Part shown: positions 19,447-22,500 of the stretch, one piece after another
How the letters are laid out: every line of letters begins with the position of its first letter
Position numbering within the stretch: the stretch's first letter is position 1
Source of the DNA: Anaeromyces robustus
Taxonomy: Eukaryota > Neocallimastigomycota > Neocallimastigomycetes > Neocallimastigales > Neocallimastigaceae
DNA: 22,500 nt
Direction of reading: 5' to 3'
Assembly: GCA_002104895.1 (NCBI GenBank)
Contig: MCFG01000388.1
Coordinates: 17,501-40,000, forward strand
The notes under the pieces: generated by a model
Seen by the model: the letters and a program-made list of their open reading frames with translations, nothing else
Told to the model about the DNA's origin: nothing
The model's database searches: none
Position numbers and translations under genes: made by a program

Positions 19447-20216
19447 AGTTAATTAGTTATTGATATTGTTTCCTTTTATTTTTTTTTTCTATATTTAATA
19501 CTGAATAATATTACCATATTTAGAAAGAACTTCAAAAGACGATATTTAATTAATATATTGAAAATATATTAAATATTTCAAATACAGAATTAATCTAATA
19601 TAATGAATAATAAATAAATGAATATAAAATAACAAAAAAAGATAGAATAATATATAAAAGAATATAATATTAATTAATATATTAAATATAAATTTATATA
19701 TAAATGTCATTACATTTATGTTATTATCAAATACATTTACATTTACGTTAACTTTTATTATACTTTGTTATTTATTATTCTATTATTCCTTTTATTATTT
19801 TTACATTCTGTAATAATTAATAATTTATTAATAATATAATAATATAATATAAACAAAACTTTTTTTTCTAAATATATTTTGGTTGAATATGATATTCTTC
19901 TCTATTAAAATATACATTAAAATTATAATAAATATAATACTAAATTACTAATAATGAAAATTATAATAATAATGTAAATATTAATTATTAATGTGTGTCA
20001 TTTTCTGCTTCTGGAATCCTGTTTAATTTAAAATAAATTTAAAACTTTTCCTTAATTTTTATTGCTTCAATAATAAACTAATAGGAATTCTTTAAAAGTA
20101 GTTAATATTCTTAAAAAAAAATATTATTAAATAAAAATTTGTAAGACTATATCAAAATTATATCAAATTTTATTTTCATTCATTTATTTATATTTATTTA
20201 TTTAATAATTATTTAA

Positions 20217-20369
<153 letters not shown>

Positions 20370-20387
20370 ATTTACACAAAAAACTAC

Positions 20388-20440
20388 GAAAATTATGAAA
20401 ATTATAAAAATTATGAAAATTATGAAAATTATGAAATTTT
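20388..20440. repeat. 9-bp minisatellite (gaaaattat)n
   Basis: About six tandem copies of a 9-bp unit gaaaattat with one variant (aaaaattat). The period is a multiple of three, but no open frame with a start contains it. Probably replication slippage next to the TTTA array. Confidence 0.8.
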
Positions 20441-21068
20441 TATATAATTTAATATATTTCATAATATATTAATAATATAGTTAAACTTATATAATATTAT
20501 ATTATAATATAAATGGGATATATTTACTATATAAATATTCCAGTTTTTTATTTCAATTAAAATGATTATAAATATTTTTACTTGTTTAAATAATATATCA
20601 TATTTATTAACAGTATATTGTATAATACCCCTGTTAATATATGAATATTAATTAATTAATACATATTCAATATATTGAATAATATAATATTTTATATTGG
20701 TTATTGATTTAATAATATTATATTAAATTTAATTTAAATTGAATTCAATAATATTACTATCATATATCAATGTTACATATATCCCTTTATTTTATTAATA
20801 TATGACATATATTATAATATATTGAAACCATATATTTGTAGTACAATCTTGAGATAAATTATAAAATAATTGATTTAATTAGAAATAAATTAAATAAACA
20901 TGAAAAAAAAAAATTTATATATTGGTAATGCTTGTCAATGAATATATTAATATATAATTAATATATTGTTATATATTATGCTTTATTACATTCTATTATA
21001 ATCAATATATAATATTAAATTGTGTAATACAAAGAATTAACCAAATCTTTTTTTTGTGTTAAAATATT

Positions 21069-21207
21069 TATTATAATATTTTTATTTTATTTATTTATTT
21101 ATTACTATATAATATGAATTTATTATTTATTAGATATTTATTTATTTATTATATTTTTATTTATTTTTTATTTATTTATCTATTTATTTATTTATTTATT
21201 CATTTCT

Positions 21208-21250
<43 letters not shown>

Positions 21251-21252
21251 TA
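21069..21252. repeat. Imperfect (TTTA)n array
   Basis: TTTA units with several interruptions (tattactatataatatg, gatattta, catttctt). This is an older, more degraded version of the arrays at 19239 and 20217. It gives a spurious frame rich in F, I, Y and L. Confidence 0.8.
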
Positions 21253-21664
21253 ATATAAATTTTAATATTATAAAAATTGAATCAATAGAAATAATATTAA
21301 TAAAATTATTTATATAAACAATATTACTATAATATTAATATTTATTATTATGATAAATAAATAAATATATATATATAATTAAATAAATATTATGAATTAA
21401 TAAAATAATGATCTTAGAATGTTATAAATTTTCATTTTTTGTATTATAAGAAAAAATAAATTGTTATTAAATATAATTATTTATTTAAATAATTTTTATA
21501 TATTCATTTATTTATTATATTATAATTATTATAATTTTTTATTATTTATTATCAAACCTCCTAAAAATTGGTTCTTTTAAAAAGGTTTTCATTCTTCAAT
21601 ATTTATTCATTTATTATTAATTTATTCATTCATTTAAAAATTTTATTTATTACTTTCACATTAT

Positions 21665-21722
21665 CCAATAGTAAGGCTTATAAATCAAAAAATATTTCGA
21701 TTAACGAAAATCATATAAAAGG
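21665..21722 (+). promoter_or_regulatory. Candidate cofilin core promoter (CCAAT, TTTCG palindrome, TATA box)
   Basis: Upstream of the cofilin start are a CCAAT sequence (21665-21669), a short palindrome TTTCG-ATTAA-CGAAA (21695-21709) and TATAAAAGG (21714-21722), the last about 140 bp before the start codon. TATA-like words are cheap in this DNA, but the CCAAT box, the G-containing TATA box and the CG-containing palindrome within 60 bp are unusual against the background. A strong promoter would suit a highly expressed actin regulator. Confidence 0.45.
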
Positions 21723-21859
21723 ACAAAAATTTTTTCTTTTTTTTTTTTTTTTTTTATATATATTGTTTATATAGTAATAACTAAAAGTTATTAATAAATA
21801 AATAAATAATAAACTATTAAGTAAAAAATTAAAAAAACTTTAAATAAATAATAAATAAA

Positions 21860-22500
21860 ATGGTAAATAGAGAATATGTTTTGTTTTATAATAGCAAAAA
21901 ATAATATATATTTAAATACATAATATTTTTATAATAATAAGTGATTTTTAAAATGGTGCTTAAAAAGTTATAAATAAAAAAATTAAATCAATCTGAAGAA
22001 GAAAAAATTAAAACGAAATAAAATTATATAATTAAAGATCAAAAGTTAATTCAATATTTATTAATAAATAAAATAACTAAATCTTATTTTTTATATTTAT
22101 ATTTATATTTATTTATGCAAAAAATATTTTTTTATATTATTTATACATTACTTTACCTATGATAATAATAAATAATAATAAAAAAAAACAAAAAAATGTA
22201 ATAAAATAAAAAATAAAATATATAAAAATAAATAGGCTGCTTCAGGAGTTGGTGTTAAGGACGAATGTATCAACGCTTTCCAAGATTTAAAGCTTGGTCG
22301 TAAGTTAAAGTACATTATTTACAAGATCTCTGACAACTTCAAGGAAGTTGTTGTTGAAAAGACTGGTGAAGAAGGTGAATACGATGATTTCATTGCTAGT
22401 CTTCCAGAAAATGAATGTCGTTACGCTGTCTACGATTTCAACTACACTAACGAAGAAGGTGGTAAGAGAACTAAGATTGTTTTCTACACCTGGTCTCCAG
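21860..22500 (+). CDS. Cofilin (ADF/cofilin family), 5' part, two exons, runs off the window
   Basis: Actin-severing and depolymerising protein of the cytoplasm and cortical actin patches. Exon 1 is only the ATG (21860-21862); exon 2 starts at 22236 and is open to the window end, giving 89 complete residues of the usual 140 or so. The protein begins MAASGVGVKDECINAF, aligning without gaps to the yeast cofilin N terminus (MSRSGVAV...), including Ser4, the equivalent of the regulated N-terminal serine. Further ADF-homology landmarks are DLKLGRKLKYIIYKI, LPENECRYAVYDF and KRTKIVFYTWSP, leading toward the actin-binding long helix, which lies beyond the window. The exact fit of M plus exon 2 supports the start and splice choice. 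Codon use is rich in C- and G-ending codons (AAC, TTC, TAC, AAG), quite unlike the other genes here, as expected for high expression. Confidence 0.93.
21863..22235 (+). other. Intron 1 of cofilin (phase 0, directly after the start codon)
   Basis: The donor is GTAAAT after ATG and the acceptor AATAAATAG before GCTGCTTCA, giving a 373-bp AT-rich intron. No other upstream ATG is followed by a plausible donor in the right phase. A branch-like ACTAAAT occurs at about 22076, rather far from the acceptor, so the branch point is uncertain. ADF/cofilin genes of many eukaryotes carry an intron at this position. Confidence 0.85.

Noticed and set aside
21114-21317. 67-codon open frame rich in F, I, Y and L
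   Set aside because: Mostly an imperfect TTTA array, with no domain or coding-like codon use.
21568-21774. 68-codon frame upstream of cofilin
   Set aside because: It begins with TTG, ends in a T-tract-encoded phenylalanine run and overlaps the likely cofilin promoter.

Overview
The window is nuclear DNA of a eukaryote with an extremely AT-rich genome, most likely an anaerobic gut fungus (Neocallimastigomycota). The reasons are very long A/T and (TTTA)n tracts between genes, compact and mostly intronless genes in the standard code, a fungal-type cofilin with its first intron directly after the start codon, and a secreted protein with fungal hevein (chitin-binding, CBM18-like) modules. Dictyostelium is the main alternative; the cofilin sequence, closer to yeast cofilin, argues against it. 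The assignment is inference from sequence features alone.

Layout. A minus-strand HAD phosphatase of the PHOSPHO1/PHOSPHO2 type lies at 1276-2004. A plus-strand sugar-porter-like MFS protein (MFS-A) lies at 4392-6320. From about 7463 to 13742 the DNA is one giant imperfect palindrome: the left arm carries a minus-strand secreted vWA-like/hevein protein (copy A, 8282-9571) and the right arm carries its plus-strand paralogue (copy B, 11955-12917). The arms meet at long (TTTTA)n/(TAAAA)n arrays around a short unique loop near 10791-10889. The palindrome is flanked by two same-direction copies of a small hairpin element, each behind a (TTTA)n array. A second MFS protein (MFS-B, 15211-17109), paralogous to MFS-A and in the same orientation, follows. 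About 4.5 kb of nearly gene-free AT-rich DNA with several (TTTA)n arrays comes next. The 5' part of a cofilin gene (start 21860, intron 21863-22235, second exon running off the end) closes the window.

The centre is the part worth attention. The two secreted proteins differ mainly by amino-acid replacements: by hand I count about 44 replacement codons against about 7 silent ones in the alignable parts. Copy B has lost its C-terminal hevein region through a clean deletion of about 275 bp. A segment of about 150 bp inside the palindrome lies in direct instead of inverted orientation. Together this suggests a recently duplicated, recombinogenic, fast-evolving cell-surface or secreted gene pair. 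The two MFS paralogues share a 4-cysteine extracellular-type loop and have lost complementary sets of sugar-porter signature residues, so one or both may be sensors or altered transporters. A functional link between the MFS proteins and the secreted proteins is only a guess from proximity. I saw no tRNA, rRNA, CRISPR array, retroelement or virus-like element.
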